From NCBI GenBank assembly GCA_964059195.1, contig CAXKWD010000006.1, forward strand, positions 178,744,825 to 178,808,824: a DNA stretch of 64,000 nt, in the 5' to 3' direction. The position numbers and the translations under genes are program-made. Below, piece after piece: positions 1 to 11,800 of the stretch. The DNA is from Ectobius pallidus. Its lineage: Eukaryota > Arthropoda > Insecta > Blattodea > Ectobiidae. Position 1 is the stretch's first letter. The number at the start of each line of letters is the position of its first letter. The notes below the pieces were generated by a model. That model saw only the letters and a list, made by a program, of their open reading frames with translations. It did not search any database and had not been told where the DNA came from.

Positions 1-1165
1 TTCAAACTGAAGCAACTGATTCCGAGTGGAGTTGGCTGTATGGGGCCATGTATTGTTGTGCAAAAGCGTAATGCATTTGGCGGGAGACAATGTCAGTGCA
101 CTGTTCAACATATATTGACTTCACAAGACTGAAACTGCACTGCAGCATTCCCACATTCTACTGCTATTAATCATGCCATCGGAACTTACTTTCTGGTCCC
201 TTTTCATTACAAATGAGACAACTGAACTGTTGGTATTGTCGTACCTCGCACACGGTCGATGCTGGAGATATTCCTGGCGTAGGCACGACAGAGGCTGCGC
301 TCACTGCTGGTCCGGGAAGAGTGTTGGCGTTGCTTGCCACGAGTTTGCGGTACACACGTATCAGTGCCTCGATCTCCTGTCTAACAAAGAGCCCATTGTT
401 GTCAAGCTCATATTTCCTTACATTGGAACAGAAATTTATTCACCTTACTATGGTTTGCAATTATGTAAAGAAGCTGCGCCATAATTATGGAAGAAGTGTC
501 TATGAGCTAGAAACTTGAAATTTGGAAAACTTATAGCTTTTAGGCTGTACCCGATGTGGGATACTTCAAAAAGTTCAAACCTTGTATGACTTCAGATGTT
601 TTCACAAAAAGAAAGGAATATTGTTGATGTGAGGAATTAAATTTGTTCTGTTAATATTCTAGTTATCCCACTTTTACTTTAAGGTATAACATCATTATGT
701 TAGCAGCCATTCTAACTCGTTATCAGTGGTGACAACTTATATAGATCTGTTTGGCCCATCCAATAACTTTCCTTGCATAAGTTACAATTATTACTAAAAA
801 TCGTATTTTCTTGTTTAACCCTTTCAGGAATATCAGCAGATTTATAAGTTTGAAAACAATGTAGAGCTTTATAATGGAACACTTGGAACATATCTGCTTT
901 TGCGCAGTTTTTTGGTGACTCATATATACGTCATACTTTTATTAGCACAATCTCCCTTTGTTTCAGTGTCAGCAACCTCCAAAATATATTTTCCCGCTTC
1001 AGAAACACTGGAGACATTTTTGCATTGGACAGTGTCCTAGAAAGGATTTACTCACACACACGGGTTACAACACATAGTACGAGGCCTGTATCATACTCAA
1101 TCCATGTTTTTTTATATTTTGTCTTATGTAATTTATTGGTTACCTAAGACCCCAGCCTAATTATA
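1..1165. other. Intergenic, no gene recognised
   Basis: Only short overlapping ORFs without recognisable motifs. The stretch at about 505-700 resembles 6170-6230 and 36640-36790 (shared phrases such as AACTTGAAATTTGGAA and GTTCTGTTAATATTCTAG), so it is a dispersed repeat rather than a gene. Confidence 0.5.
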
Positions 1166-1660
1166 TCGTAAGTTTTATGCAGTTCCAAAGCTACCTGTGA
1201 ACACTGATAATGCGTATTGTTTTTCAACTCTTTGTTGACAGATGAATATGATATGAATTTGATTTGATAATTTCAATGTAATTTTCAGAAATTATATAAT
1301 TTTTCAAGGGAAGGCGTTGTTTGTTTGGATTTTTATTTCTGCGATACTTCCAATCAATAGCTGGTTCCCGTGGCTTCGCCCGCCATTATTAATTGACTCC
1401 ACGGTTTTTAAGAAATTTACACTGGCAATTTATTAAAAATGTTTGTGGTTCAGAGCTATGAAAATTATATTTGTTCATTGTGTTCATTTCACTTAGGCGT
1501 TATATAATAAAGAAACGGTTTTCCTAATTTTGTACTCTTCGTGAAAGTTTGAACTGCGAGAGACGAACATCGCCGAGTATACCCGATGTCTCATAAAGTG
1601 AGGGAGCGAGTGAGCATGCTATTTAGGGCCGTTGAATTGTATAAGAGTAGATTATAAACA
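1166..1660 (+). repeat. Dispersed repeat, copy 1 (pairs with 25905-26465)
   Basis: Nearly collinear with 25905-26465 over about 500 bp, from TATGCAGTTCCAAAG to ATTGTATAAGAGTAGATTA. It includes a GC-rich phrase GGCTTCGCCCGCCATTATT and the stretch GCGAGAGACGAACATCGCC. No ORF is conserved between the copies. The ends are not defined by a visible target-site duplication. Confidence 0.7.
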
Positions 1661-2178
1661 TTTGCATTTTGAAATTTAGAAGTCCTAATTAAAATTCTAC
1701 GTACAAAACACACAAATCAAATAAAATTTTATATCATACACAGTTTTGTCTCAATGTTAAATCTTCGACTCATGGTAAAAATTAATTTTATCGTCTTGTA
1801 GAATAAAGAACCATTTTTCTCTTACAATATTAGCTTTGGCAGTTGAACAGGGCTGGCTGTGGTCTTCACCTGTTGTTTCCCACACGCTCTTGTCTCCCTC
1901 TGTTATTGGCTTCCCATCCACTCAGTTTTTACGGGGAAGTTTTCTTACAAAAGGGAAATACTAAAATAACACACAAACTTTCTCGTGTGCATACAAGTTT
2001 GTGGTTCTGAGTTTTAGAACGACTTAACATTTATTTAGAAAATTAGTAAAAACCTGATTTTCTGGTGAACTAAAATGTCTTATCTCGATGTTGTTTCAGT
2101 GAAGTAGAATATTTATTTTGTACATAGACATGCCATCACCTCATGTGACTTAGGAGCTACAATCTTGCCATTTATAAG
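1661..2178. other. AT-rich intergenic, nothing recognised
   Basis: No long ORF, tRNA-like box pair or terminal repeat seen. Confidence 0.4.
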
Positions 2179-2775
2179 TAGGGCAAGGCATTTAATGACC
2201 ATAAAATAGAGAGAGAAAAAATGCATTTATGACCTAAAACTAGTGAAAAAATGACACAAAACGTAAAATAGTAGCAATAAATTTACCATTTTTACTTATA
2301 ATTAGTTTTTTAATTATAGAATTGCTAAAAGTAATTTAATGGATGACAGTGCGTTGTGTGAGAATTTACAATATAAAACACACTTATTTTGTTACTAAAG
2401 AAGTAAGTAAATTTATTCTACTTGGATACCCTTAGTGAAAAAAAAAAACAAATTCTGAACTGGCGTGCCCATGAAATTGCCCCCTAGCAAATATGTGCCT
2501 TTTAAAAAGAAAGCAAAATAATTCTTTATTGCTATGGTGTTCACAATAAACCTGAATTAAAATGAACTTTGAACACTTGGCGAAGGTTCTCAAATAAAAT
2601 AGCCCAAAAATGACCATTTTCTTGAAAATGAGGAAAAATGCAAAATAAAATAAAAATGCAAAAACAAATTGCCCTTAATTAATCAATTATTTCATTATAC
2701 ACATTTATATATATTCAAGCTATCTTTTAACCTTCATATAAACAAAAATGCAAAATCATCAAATGTGTTGCCCTA
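2179..2775. mobile_element. hAT-type MITE, copy 1
   Basis: A 597-bp non-autonomous element. It starts TAGGGCAAGGCA and ends with a diverged inverted copy, GTTGCCCTA. Flanks are TTTATAAG on the left and TATATAAG on the right, an 8-bp target-site duplication with one mismatch. A second copy lies at 4634-5218 with its own 8-bp duplication. Short inverted ends with 8-bp duplications are the hallmark of the hAT superfamily. The interior is AT-rich and codes for nothing, so mobilisation would have needed a transposase in trans. Confidence 0.75.
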
Positions 2776-3217
2776 TATATAAGCTATGTTCAGTTATGAG
2801 TAGCAATATACTCTTTCAACATTTCATGAAACATGTCGGATATATTGAAAACTGCCTAGTCTTGATAAATATAATGTGAATAGTTCTAGTAACGGGTGAC
2901 CATGACCAAAACATTGAATTGTTATAATTTTTTTAATGAGACATCTCGCTGTAGTTCTCTCATCATTTTCCATAACCAACGGAGTTATATATAGATAATA
3001 CAGTCTCTAATTTTTATAGTAAAATCCTTGTAAAACAGTCTATACAGTCATCGCATATAATTGTCTCACAGACACAAATGTGGAGCAACCTTAATGCTTT
3101 TGTCGAGGATACAAGATTTAAAAATGGGACTTTTTAGAATATTCCCATCCGCTAAAGGGCAAAAGCTATGAGTTCAAGTTTCTAAGTTAAATCAGTGTTA
3201 TGGCTTTGTATCAGTAT

Positions 3218-3249
<32 letters not shown>

Positions 3250-3375
3250 GAAATGAGTTATCTTACAGAGTAATTATTATAAAACATTATTTGGCAATCA
3301 AAGTACAGCTTCTTTTGTCCATGTCACAGTCATTGGATGTAATTTGCTTTACAGGTCACTTATGCACTTATGACT
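2776..3375. other. Intergenic with an (AAT)n microsatellite at 3219-3248
   Basis: About ten AAT units lie at 3219-3248. Nothing else is recognised in this stretch. Confidence 0.6.
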
Positions 3376-3965
3376 AGGGCCCGAATTTGAAGTTTTTAAG
3401 CTATTTTTTCCCCAGCTTCGTAATTAGAACATTTTAACGTATTTTTCCGTTTCATACCCCTTGCTTCCGAATATATGAATCTTAAAGGGCTAAATCGGAC
3501 TGAAGGGCCTCAAAGGGACTAAGGATAACTTTTGCTAAAAAAAACTAGGAGCTAAAGAGGACTTTTGCACAAAAACACAGATTTTCCAATTAATGCAAAG
3601 GAAAATAAGTGTGAATTCGTGCATTTTAAGAAAAGACATAATAAAAATAAATTTATACAACGCACTGAAATGAACAATGTAGGCCTATATGTTACTTTGT
3701 CGCTTTGTCTTTGTAACTCGAAAGTGTGCCACCTCGCCGTCGCAGGAAATAAAACTTGAGCCTTGAAATCTGCAACTAATCCATACGAAGTTACCGATAG
3801 ACGACAGAGAAGTATATTATGGCACTCGAGTCTACTTATTTTTGTAGATTGGAAGCGAATTGACTGGTGTATTGAATAGTTGTATCATTAAAGGGTAAAC
3901 ATCTCAATTGTGTATGCTATTTTTTGAGTGCCGATAAAAGGAATGGTTACTTGTTTCTTTTATAA
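3376..3965 (+). repeat. Dispersed repeat, copy 1 (pairs with 34897-36290)
   Basis: Matches 34897-36290 in order. It begins GGGCCCGAATTTGAAG, passes CCTTGCTTCCGAATATATG and ends near CTCAATTGTGTATGCTA. The other copy carries several hundred extra bases in the middle. The short ORF at 3565-3759 is not conserved between copies and is not called. Confidence 0.65.
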
Positions 3966-4625
3966 AAGACTTTACTTATCGCTGTTGTCAAAATAAACAT
4001 ACGTTTAATTCGGGAAGAGAGTGCTTGGTGGTGAGGAAGTATTGTGTTCGAACCTGAAATTTGAAGTTGAGTTTTTAGCATAAACACAAGTTTTGAGGCC
4101 CCTATTTTCAGAAACATCTTTGTGTCTGTATGTGAACAGCCTAGCTCCAGAATGGAAAATCGTATAAAACAAAATTTTATATTTCCGATGTGACGAGAAG
4201 ATTGGCGACAACTTTCTCTTATTTTAAGGGAACTTTTCATAAAGAAAATTTCGTTTTTTGCGATTTTCTAGAATATGGCTCAAACTATTTTCTTTAAATT
4301 TTGTACATGGGGTTTTTATACCAAGAGCTAAAACTTTTACTTGAAACATTTTTTCCCAAAAAATTCTCGGATGGGTAGTTATAAGCCACCCACTGTTTAA
4401 AGAAACTCAGGTGAATAATAAAGCTTTGCATCAGGTTGAAACAACTGAATTCTATATCAGAATGTGAAGTGAAAAAAATGTACTGCACATGCTTAGGATA
4501 AAGAAAGTTATGTGAGTACAATAATCAGATTTTATTTGGGTTGTGTATCCTTCAGGGATGCGATATGATGTGGTAACGACATTATCTTCAGTTTTACAAT
4601 CAATTTACATAAAAGAATGTCGTAC
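3966..4625 (-). repeat. Dispersed repeat with 'CCCCGAAGGAT' motif, minus copy
   Basis: The minus strand resembles 16010-16330, 28180-28700 and 47480-47820. Shared landmarks are CATCCCCGAAGGATACAC, ACTCTCGTAACTTTCTTT and GTGGGTGGCTTATAACTACC. The left part also resembles the core of the inverted repeat pair at 12935 and 26670 (CCTAGGTCCAGAA-type phrase). Small minus-strand ORFs here are not conserved in frame between copies. Confidence 0.6.
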
Positions 4626-4633
4626 ATAATTTT

Positions 4634-5218
4634 TAGGGCAAGGCATTTAATGACCATAAAATAGTGAAAAAATGCAAAATAAAATCATTTATGACCTAAA
4701 AAATGATCAATAATTTTTCCATTATTACTTAAATAATTCGTTTATTTTTAAGCAATGGATTACTAAAAGCAATTTAATGGATGACAGTGCATTATGTAAG
4801 AATTTACAATATAAAACACACCCTTTTTTTATTACTAAAGAAGTAAATAAATTTATACTACTTGGATACCCTTGGCGAAAAAGAAATTCTTTCTGAACTG
4901 GCGTGCCCATCAAATTGCCCCTAGCATTAAAAAAATCATTTAATGCTTCAAGTCAGACTGCTATAGTGTTTACAATAAACCTGAATTTAAAAACACTTGG
5001 AGATTCTGAAATAAAAAAGATTGTCTGTTGTTTGAAAGTAACGATTTGTATCTCCACAGAAAAAAATTACCTAAAAATAGCCAAAAAATTACGTATCTCT
5101 TGAAAATGACGAAAAATGCAAAAACAAACTGCCTTTATTTAATCAATTATTTCATTATACACGTTTATATATATTCGAGCTATCTTTGAATCTTCATATA
5201 AAAAATTGCCTTGCCCTA
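4634..5218. mobile_element. hAT-type MITE, copy 2
   Basis: A 585-bp direct copy of the element at 2179-2775. It starts TAGGGCAAGGCA and ends TTGCCTTGCCCTA. Flanks ATAATTTT and ATAATATT form an 8-bp duplication with one mismatch. That two copies carry different flanking duplications shows independent insertion rather than a segmental duplication. Non-coding. Confidence 0.78.
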
Positions 5219-5321
5219 ATAATATTATATTATGCTAAGAGGCAGAACTTTTATTTGGGCAGAGGAAGTTATGTGAGTTTCACATCAGATTTTTATTAAT
5301 ATGTAGTATAATTCCGTGGGA

Positions 5322-5797
5322 TTTTTGAAGTGACGCAAGTTTGGGTAAATCGAGAGCTAACCCAAATTTGCGTTACGAACAAAAAGTCACGAAATTAGTG
5401 GGGCTGTGACGGAACGGACTGCACAGAAAACAATGAACTCAAAGATTTGGCTTATCCAAAATTTAAAAAAAAATTACGGGAGCGGAGGGAAAAGTATTAT
5501 GCATTTACTGCTTAGAGCTAGTGGCGTGGTGAGCCCTTCACCATTATAAAAAAATCAAGAAAATCCAAAATTTAGACAATTAAAAAAATACAAAATTAAA
5601 AAATCGAAAAACAAAAATTTAAAATATTCAGAAAATCCAAAAATTAAAAAATTAAAAGATGAAAATTTAAAAAATCCATAAATTCAAAATTATAAATGTC
5701 CAAAAACACAATATTAAAAAAGTCAATAATCCAAAATCGAAAAATCCAGATATTAAAACAAGTTTCACTTCTGTCGCGTGGCGTTCCACGCACACTT
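5322..5797 (+). mobile_element. Helentron-associated (HINE-like) element, copy A
   Basis: Same architecture as 16841-17543. It has a 5' sub-terminal repeat (degenerate here, GAAGTGACGCAAGTT at 5327), a unique block, then an A-rich minisatellite of 'AAAATCCAAAATT'-type units at about 5550-5755. A 3' sub-terminal inverted repeat AAGTTTCACTTC follows at 5760-5771. A perfect stem-loop comes last: GCGTGG, loop CGTT, CCACGC at 5776-5791. Sub-terminal inverted repeats, a tandem core and a 3' hairpin are the known layout of non-autonomous Helentrons (DINE-1/HINE). No Rep/helicase coding is present. Confidence 0.68.
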
Positions 5798-5873
5798 CAC
5801 TTTTCTGTTTAAAATATTTTAAAACAAAAAGTATAAACAATATGGAATTGCATCAGTTGCTTAACGTGATTAC

Positions 5874-6151
5874 CTGTTGAAGTGGGTGTTTTTCTTGAGC
5901 ATCTCCATGAGCCTGGGGGAGCATTTGCCGACGCCGTTCTTGCCTTCGTCGCCCATCCTCCTCAGACGCGCTTTTCTCTGTCTGGCGTCCGCCTCCTCCG
6001 GCGTCCCTCTCTGCACAGCCCGCGACTTCCAGGCCGATGCCGCCGCCGCTGCTGCCGCCGACGCTTTGCGTCCACTCGTCACGAAGAGAGAGACGCTCTT
6101 GATGAGCACCGCCCCGCCCCCCATGCGAGCCCCCCCAGATGACGACATCCT
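5874..6151 (-). CDS. Candidate GC-rich coding exon, unknown protein
   Basis: This GC-rich, CpG-rich island in AT-rich DNA looks like an exon on the minus strand. An AG acceptor (GTTGCAG) precedes AGGATG, and the exon closes AACAG|GTAATC, a good donor. Reading from the ATG at 6148 gives 91 codons without a stop: a Ser/Gly start, a hydrophobic stretch (AVLIKSVSLFV), a run of eight alanines, then a basic region rich in Arg and Lys. It ends KCSPRLMEMLKKNTHFN and leaves phase 2. The exon could be a first coding exon or an internal one. The pyrimidine tract before the acceptor is weak, and no partner exon was found in the window. I do not recognise the family. GC-rich DNA opens several frames here, so the overlapping plus-strand ORFs are probably shadows. 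Confidence 0.45.
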
Positions 6152-6309
6152 CTGCAACGGTAGGCCTACTAATGAAACTTGAAATTTGGAACACTTATAG
6201 CTTATAGTCTACAAGTTTGGTCCTAAGACTTTTTCTCGTATCTCTATCGGTTTGTTAGGTTTTTAAAGTACATTTTCTGTTTTCCGCACATTATGTAAGT
6301 TCATGTTAT

Positions 6310-6690
6310 TAAGTGCCAGTATGGTACTTTATGAGATTGTGTGGTGGACGAAAAAATGTCTGTCCGTCTGTCTGTACGCACCATAACTCAAATACGCTTT
6401 TTCGGATTTTCATGAAACTTGGAAAACAAATTTATAATGTCCATGGGAAGAACCCTATTGATATTGAACCAAATCGGTTCACCGGTACCGGAGTAATGCC
6501 CAATTTAGTGCCTATTTTAATAGATTATGGCGCCTTTCTAATAGAAAGGCGCCATCACTCAAATACGCTGTATCGGATTTCCATGAAACTTGGTATACAC
6601 ATTTATAATGTTTATGGGAGGAAGTCTATTGATATTCGATAAAATCGGTTAACCTGTTCCGGAGTAATGCTCTATTTAGTGCCTATTTTA
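6310..6690 (+). repeat. Dispersed repeat with internal duplication
   Basis: Contains CGGATTTTCATGAAACTTGG, then CCATGGGAAGAA and ACCAAATCGGTT. A second diverged copy of the same unit follows at about 6550-6690. Related copies lie at 8050-8290, 25515-25720 (minus) and 36890-37010. The 109-codon ORF is not preserved in other copies, so it is treated as a repeat. Confidence 0.65.
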
Positions 6691-6867
6691 TGGTAATGTA
6701 CGTATTCGAAAGAATTTATGAAATATAAATCAGTTAACTTATGATGACAACATAGCCTATTGTTTTACTGTGATCTTATAAGGCTTTGGCAATTAAAATA
6801 CAGTTAGCTATGACCAAAAACACTATTGTTTTACATGCGCTTATCCAACTAGACCGTTAAACTGACC

Positions 6868-6945
6868 CAGGTGGCCGAGATGGTAACGTCTTGGCCTCAC
6901 ATTCTGGAGTTCCATGGTTCAAATCCCGAAACCGGCCAATTTAAC
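6868..6945 (+). repeat. tRNA-derived SINE head
   Basis: Box A-like TGGCCGAGATGG (6872-6883) and box B-like GGTTCAAATCC (6916-6926) sit 44 bp start to start, followed by CCGGCCAATTT. A related head occurs at 25005-25075, and the 3' half of the family at 31550-31612 (minus). Pol III promoter boxes with a shared non-tRNA tail indicate a SINE. Confidence 0.65.
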
Positions 6946-8045
6946 TTTTTTTTTGGGGTATTTTTATGCGAGTGTGCGATTTTCAAGATATCACAAATCT
7001 GTACAGTTCAGCTGATGATGGAAGATTTTAATCTGATTAAAGAAAACTATACGTTTGTTCTTTCTTAAGCCCTGCTTAATGAATAAATCTGGAGCTTAAC
7101 TTGGAAATCAATTTTTTTAAAAACATATTCTGCTTATCGTAATTGCAGTCATAACTCATTAAACATAAACATACTGACATTTTTTTACATCAGTTTACCT
7201 GATTTTATTAGATGATTATTTGCCTTTTCTATAATTTCAAGAACGATTTAAATTTCTTTACAAATAGATCACGATCAATAGATTTCAGCAAATGTTTCTG
7301 CTATGTTGAACTGTTTTCGTAAATGATTTGTTTCAAAGAAATCGTTGCCAACCAAAAGGGCCTAAATTCCGCTACAAACGAAATTACCAAGAAGCCTTTT
7401 TGATTAATATTCTAAGCACAATAGAAGTGAAATTATTTTCTAGGTTCTTGAATTTTACTTTATCCACTGATTCATTAACTGAAGGCCTATAATTACGGGT
7501 AATTGATTTTTCTAAAACACTCTTCCTTAAGATGATTCTCTCTGGTACCTGTAGTTATGCTCTGTGAACTGATTGGACTGGACATAAACCGCTCTTTCAC
7601 CAATGGATTGATTTGTTTCGTGGTTGCTAAGGAAAGAAACAGAATTTACAAAAATAAAGGAATGTCGAAGTTTATTGAGACGAATGTCTGGAATGAGATG
7701 CATTGGTTTGTAATTTAAATAGGATTTATTCAGTCGATAAAAACGTCCAATCTTTGCGTGGATAAATCACAAACGTAGCTAAATATAAAGAAGCTACATT
7801 AGGCGTACCTCAGTCTTTGTGAAGCCATGGTAGAGTTTATTTAGTCACATGTTTAGGGTCTTTGGGTTTACTAATAGGCTTTCTGACTATTGATGGCACT
7901 TTATATTTTACTTTTATTGACTGGATTAAGGAGAATATAGGCTACAACTAGGCTGAAAGTTTTAGTTTTTTTTTTTTTCTGTACTCTAAATTATCGATTC
8001 GGGAAAAGGCAAGGATCGTTTCATTTACTTAGTTATCGGATCGGC
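6946..8045. other. Intergenic, repeat debris only
   Basis: A phrase near 7180-7215 (CAGTTTACCTGATTTTATTA) recurs at 8705-8745, 14525-14570, 36845-36890 and 37200-37235. The stretch at about 7300-7365 resembles 31240-31310. No gene recognised. Confidence 0.5.
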
Positions 8046-8049
8046 GAAA

Positions 8050-8290
8050 TCAGTTATTTAGTGTCATTGTGGTAATTTATGAGATTGTGTGTGGGGACGG
8101 GAAAATCTCTGTTCGTCCGTCGTGTGTCTGTACACGCGATAAATCAAATAGGCCTACGCTTAATCGGATTTTCATTAAACTTGGTATACGCATTTTTAAT
8201 GTCCATGGGAAGAAACCTATTAATATTGGACCAAATCGGTTGACCGGTGTCGGAGTAATGTCCAATTTAGTGCGTATTTTATGGTAATAT
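8050..8290 (+). repeat. Dispersed repeat, further copy of the 6310 family
   Basis: Shares GATTTTCATTAAACTTGG, GTCCATGGGAAGAA and ACCAAATCGGTTGACCGG with 6310-6690. No conserved reading frame. Confidence 0.6.
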
Positions 8291-9055
8291 ATTAGAATTG
8301 CAAATCGGCTATCCTGACAACATATGCTTTACACTGTTCATATACGGCTTTGGAATTTGGAATACAGTTAGCCTTGACATATCCCTTCGCATTTGATTAT
8401 CAAACTAGTCAGATGTTTGTTTCGTTGATCAAGTTGAATACTGTTTATATACAGATGATAATTAGGTCTACGTAAATTAAGTGGAGTTCTTCGCCATTGT
8501 ATTTTGTGAAATGTTGACATATTTTAAGAATTTCTCATATCTGTGTATACGAGTTTGAATTAAGGTTAAGAATGAAACTTTAGACCTTTGTACTTCTGTA
8601 AGCCCTGCTTAATGAATCGATCTGGAGCTGAACTCGGAGACAGATTACAAAAAGAACTTATTTTGTTCATATCATAATTGCAATTAACATATCACTGATT
8701 AAATAAAAGCATTCTGGCACTTTGTTATATCAGTTTACCTGATGTTTATTTTGGACCTAATCGGTTGACTGTTACCTGAGTAAAGACCAATTAACAGACA
8801 CATGCTTTTTAAACAGGAAATTTGCATCCATCGAATGCGCTGTTGGGAACTGAAGACGATTGAATAGTAATTCACATTCAGATGTTTTTGTTTCCGAAGC
8901 CGGATTTTTTATTTTCGTTTTCGCCGCGAGTTATGAGCGAAAAACTGGCAGATTTCGGCAATGCTTTTCAATTGCGAAATTAATTTAAGGTGGCCTTGCT
9001 CTTTTGCCGTAGCAATTTGAAGAGAAGAGCATCGCGGAAGTAGATTTTTTTTTGC
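8291..9055. other. Intergenic, nothing recognised
   Basis: Contains only the short recurring ACCTGAT phrase near 8730. Confidence 0.4.
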
Positions 9056-9059
9056 AATG

Positions 9060-9440
9060 TAACAATCACTGGGTCGATCGGTTCGATTTTGTTAGCCTGC
9101 TCTGCTTGATTCGTTTGTTTATAGCATTGTTACGCAGAGATCTGATTTTTTTTACATAGGTGGAAAGAAGGGGATCATGAATTCAGGCCTAAGTGGGAAA
9201 ACATTGAATGATTTGGACGAATCTCACAATGCGGGGTGGTTATTTATTTATTTTTTGCTAGGGAACTCGAATCTGAAATCTGTTTTCCCCGGGCATCGCA
9301 CCTCGAACCTCGAAATGAACCTCGAAGTCTGGTTTTTAGCTGTTTAATTATCAATTGTTTTAATTGTTTATGAATGATTTGGGTAAGGTTCATGAGCCTG
9401 TGGCAGCATAAGATTCGTTTAATTATTTATATTTAATACG
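9060..9440 (-). repeat. 'CCCGCGGCTTCGCCCGCG' family relic, minus copy
   Basis: Carries the phrases AACATTG...TTTGGACGAA...GGGAACTCGAATCTGA...CATCGCACCTCG, also seen at 48565-48900 and 62840-63190. The family is fully displayed in direct orientation at 10590-12180. The termini are eroded. Confidence 0.5.
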
Positions 9441-9939
9441 TAAAACAATATGATTAAGAATAAAGTAATGTATTTACGTTTGATTCAAGCTGATACGTAT
9501 GGTTGGCGAAATGGTACATGCTGATCCCATGTATGTGGAAGAACATCGATTTCCTAGTCTCCGCCCATCACTAAATAATTCCAAGTTATTTATCCACGAC
9601 TGTCAGGAAGGCAGCTGTTCAATGGAAGGTAATAAAGAAGTTCAACTCCTGCTCCCAGCAAAAGTGTCTTATCACAAGAATCATTGCATTTATTAGGACT
9701 ATTTAAGGAATAAAATGGCATCACTAACTAATTATTTGTGTTGGAAACGGAGATTATACTATTAAGGGACGTTCAAGACATAATTAATGCTCTATCAGAA
9801 GACGAAATATGCTCCAAATATGCTCATTGCCTTTTCATTCTCTTCTTAACTGAATTACATTATAAATTAGAAAGTAGTAGAAGATGTATAAATTACAGGT
9901 ACAGACGGTTCTCAAAACATTCACTTAGCCAAATAACGG
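9441..9939. other. Intergenic, nothing recognised
   Basis: Two short ORFs (9499-9696, 9738-9953) show no motif and no splice support. Confidence 0.4.
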
Positions 9940-10589
9940 TCCTCTCTTTTTGATGTCACTCTTGGTCGTCCTTGCCCTGGTCTTCGGGATACATTTTCGG
10001 ACTCCACATCCGAGAAACAACAGAACGATTCACATTAAGCAGGGGGTGCCCACCCCCCAAACTTCATTGCTCGCCCCCAACCTAATTGGCTGTCGACAAG
10101 GGCGCCCTTATGATATTTTCTAGGGAGGGCAATTTTTTAAATTAATTAATTTTTTTTCGCTTTAACTTCTTGGGTCACTTTGTAACATTATATTAATAAT
10201 ATAATAAGTGCAACAATGACGTAGCCAGAAAATAATTGCGGGGAGGGTCGGAAGTGCCGGGGGTTTTGGAATACCCTCCAAAAAGAGGGTCACGGGTCCA
10301 TCCCCAGAACATTTTTAAATATTGAACAAATGAAAATCACATTTTACGCTATTTTAGCACTGAAAAACTAGTTAGCAAATTTGTTTACTATACTCTAAGA
10401 CTTGGCAACTTAAACAAGAAACTGTTACCTAAGTTATAATAGGCCTACTTATTACTATTTATAAGAAAAGTTGAATAACACATGGGACAGTGGACATAAT
10501 AGGCCTACTCATTATGTTATGAAAAGAAAATAACTGCTATATCATATTTGACACACCAACAAATCTTGTTTAATTTAATAAATACTAGC

Positions 10590-11758
10590 ATGTGCCCGCG
10601 GCTAAGCCCGCGATAATTATTTCAAAAATAAAAAATTAAGAACATAATAGTCAAATCATTATATTTATTAACACCTAAATCACGTGGACTATATACCACG
10701 ATTAGATAGCGTCGCCTGGTAAAAGCGACCTCAGATTCGAGTTCCTTGGCCCAGAATACCCCTGTACAGTGAGTTTCGTCCAAATCGAACAATGTTTGAC
10801 CATATTTAGGCCTATATTGATTATCCCTCTTCCGTGTAGGTTGAAAATTTCATATGTCTTCGGGCCTTGATATTCTAAACAAATGAATCGTCCAGAATGG
10901 ACTTACAAAATCAAGCGATCGCCCGCGATAATTAATTCAAGAATTAAAAATTAAGAGCATAATAGTTAAATCATTATATTTATTAACACCTAAATCACGT
11001 GAATTACATACTACGATTAGATAGCGTCGCCTGGTAAAAGCGATCTCAGATTCGAGTTCCTTGGCCCAGAAAATCCCGGTATAGTGAGTTTCGTCCAAAT
11101 CGAACGATGTTTAACCATATTTAGGTCTATGTTGATTATCCCTCTTCCGTGTAGGTTGAAAATTTCATATGTCTACGGGCCTTGACATTCTAAACAAATG
11201 AATCGACCAGCGTGGGCTTACAACATTCAAGCGATCGCGATGATTTTATTTCCACGGTATGACAAAAATAACCAAAGCCAACTACAATTGATTTGACATT
11301 GAAATGTATTACTGAAATCTGATGCTTCGACAGCGCTAAAATCACGTTTTCTGCCAGTTTTTCACTCATAACTCGCGAACGAAAGCTAAAATTAAAAATT
11401 CGGCTTCGAGGTGCATTCGCCCACCTTTCAGTCCGTCTATCTTTAAAATTTCAGATCTCTGCGTTCAGTAGATTTCGATAGGCATCGTGGACAGACAGAC
11501 AAACAGCATGTGCCCGCATGTGCCCGCGGCTTCCCCCGCGATAATTATTTCAAAAATTAAAACTAAAAATTAAGAGCATAGTTAAATCATTATAATTATT
11601 AACACCTAAATCACGTGGAGTGCATTCCACGATTAGGTAGCGTCCCCTGGTAAAAGCGACCTCAGATTCGAGTTCCTTTTCCCAGAAAACCCCTGTATAG
11701 TGAGTTTCGTCCAAATCGAACAACGTTTGACCATATTTAGGCTAATATTGATTATCCC

Positions 11759-11800
<42 letters not shown>

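Noticed and set aside
5877..6182. Plus-strand ORFs of 101 and 86 codons in the GC-rich island
   Set aside because: They overlap the minus-strand candidate exon, which has splice sites at both ends; GC-rich DNA opens frames on both strands.
6313..6642. 109-codon ORF with a Cys/Arg-rich start
   Set aside because: It lies in a dispersed repeat whose other copies (8050, 25515, 36890) do not keep the frame.
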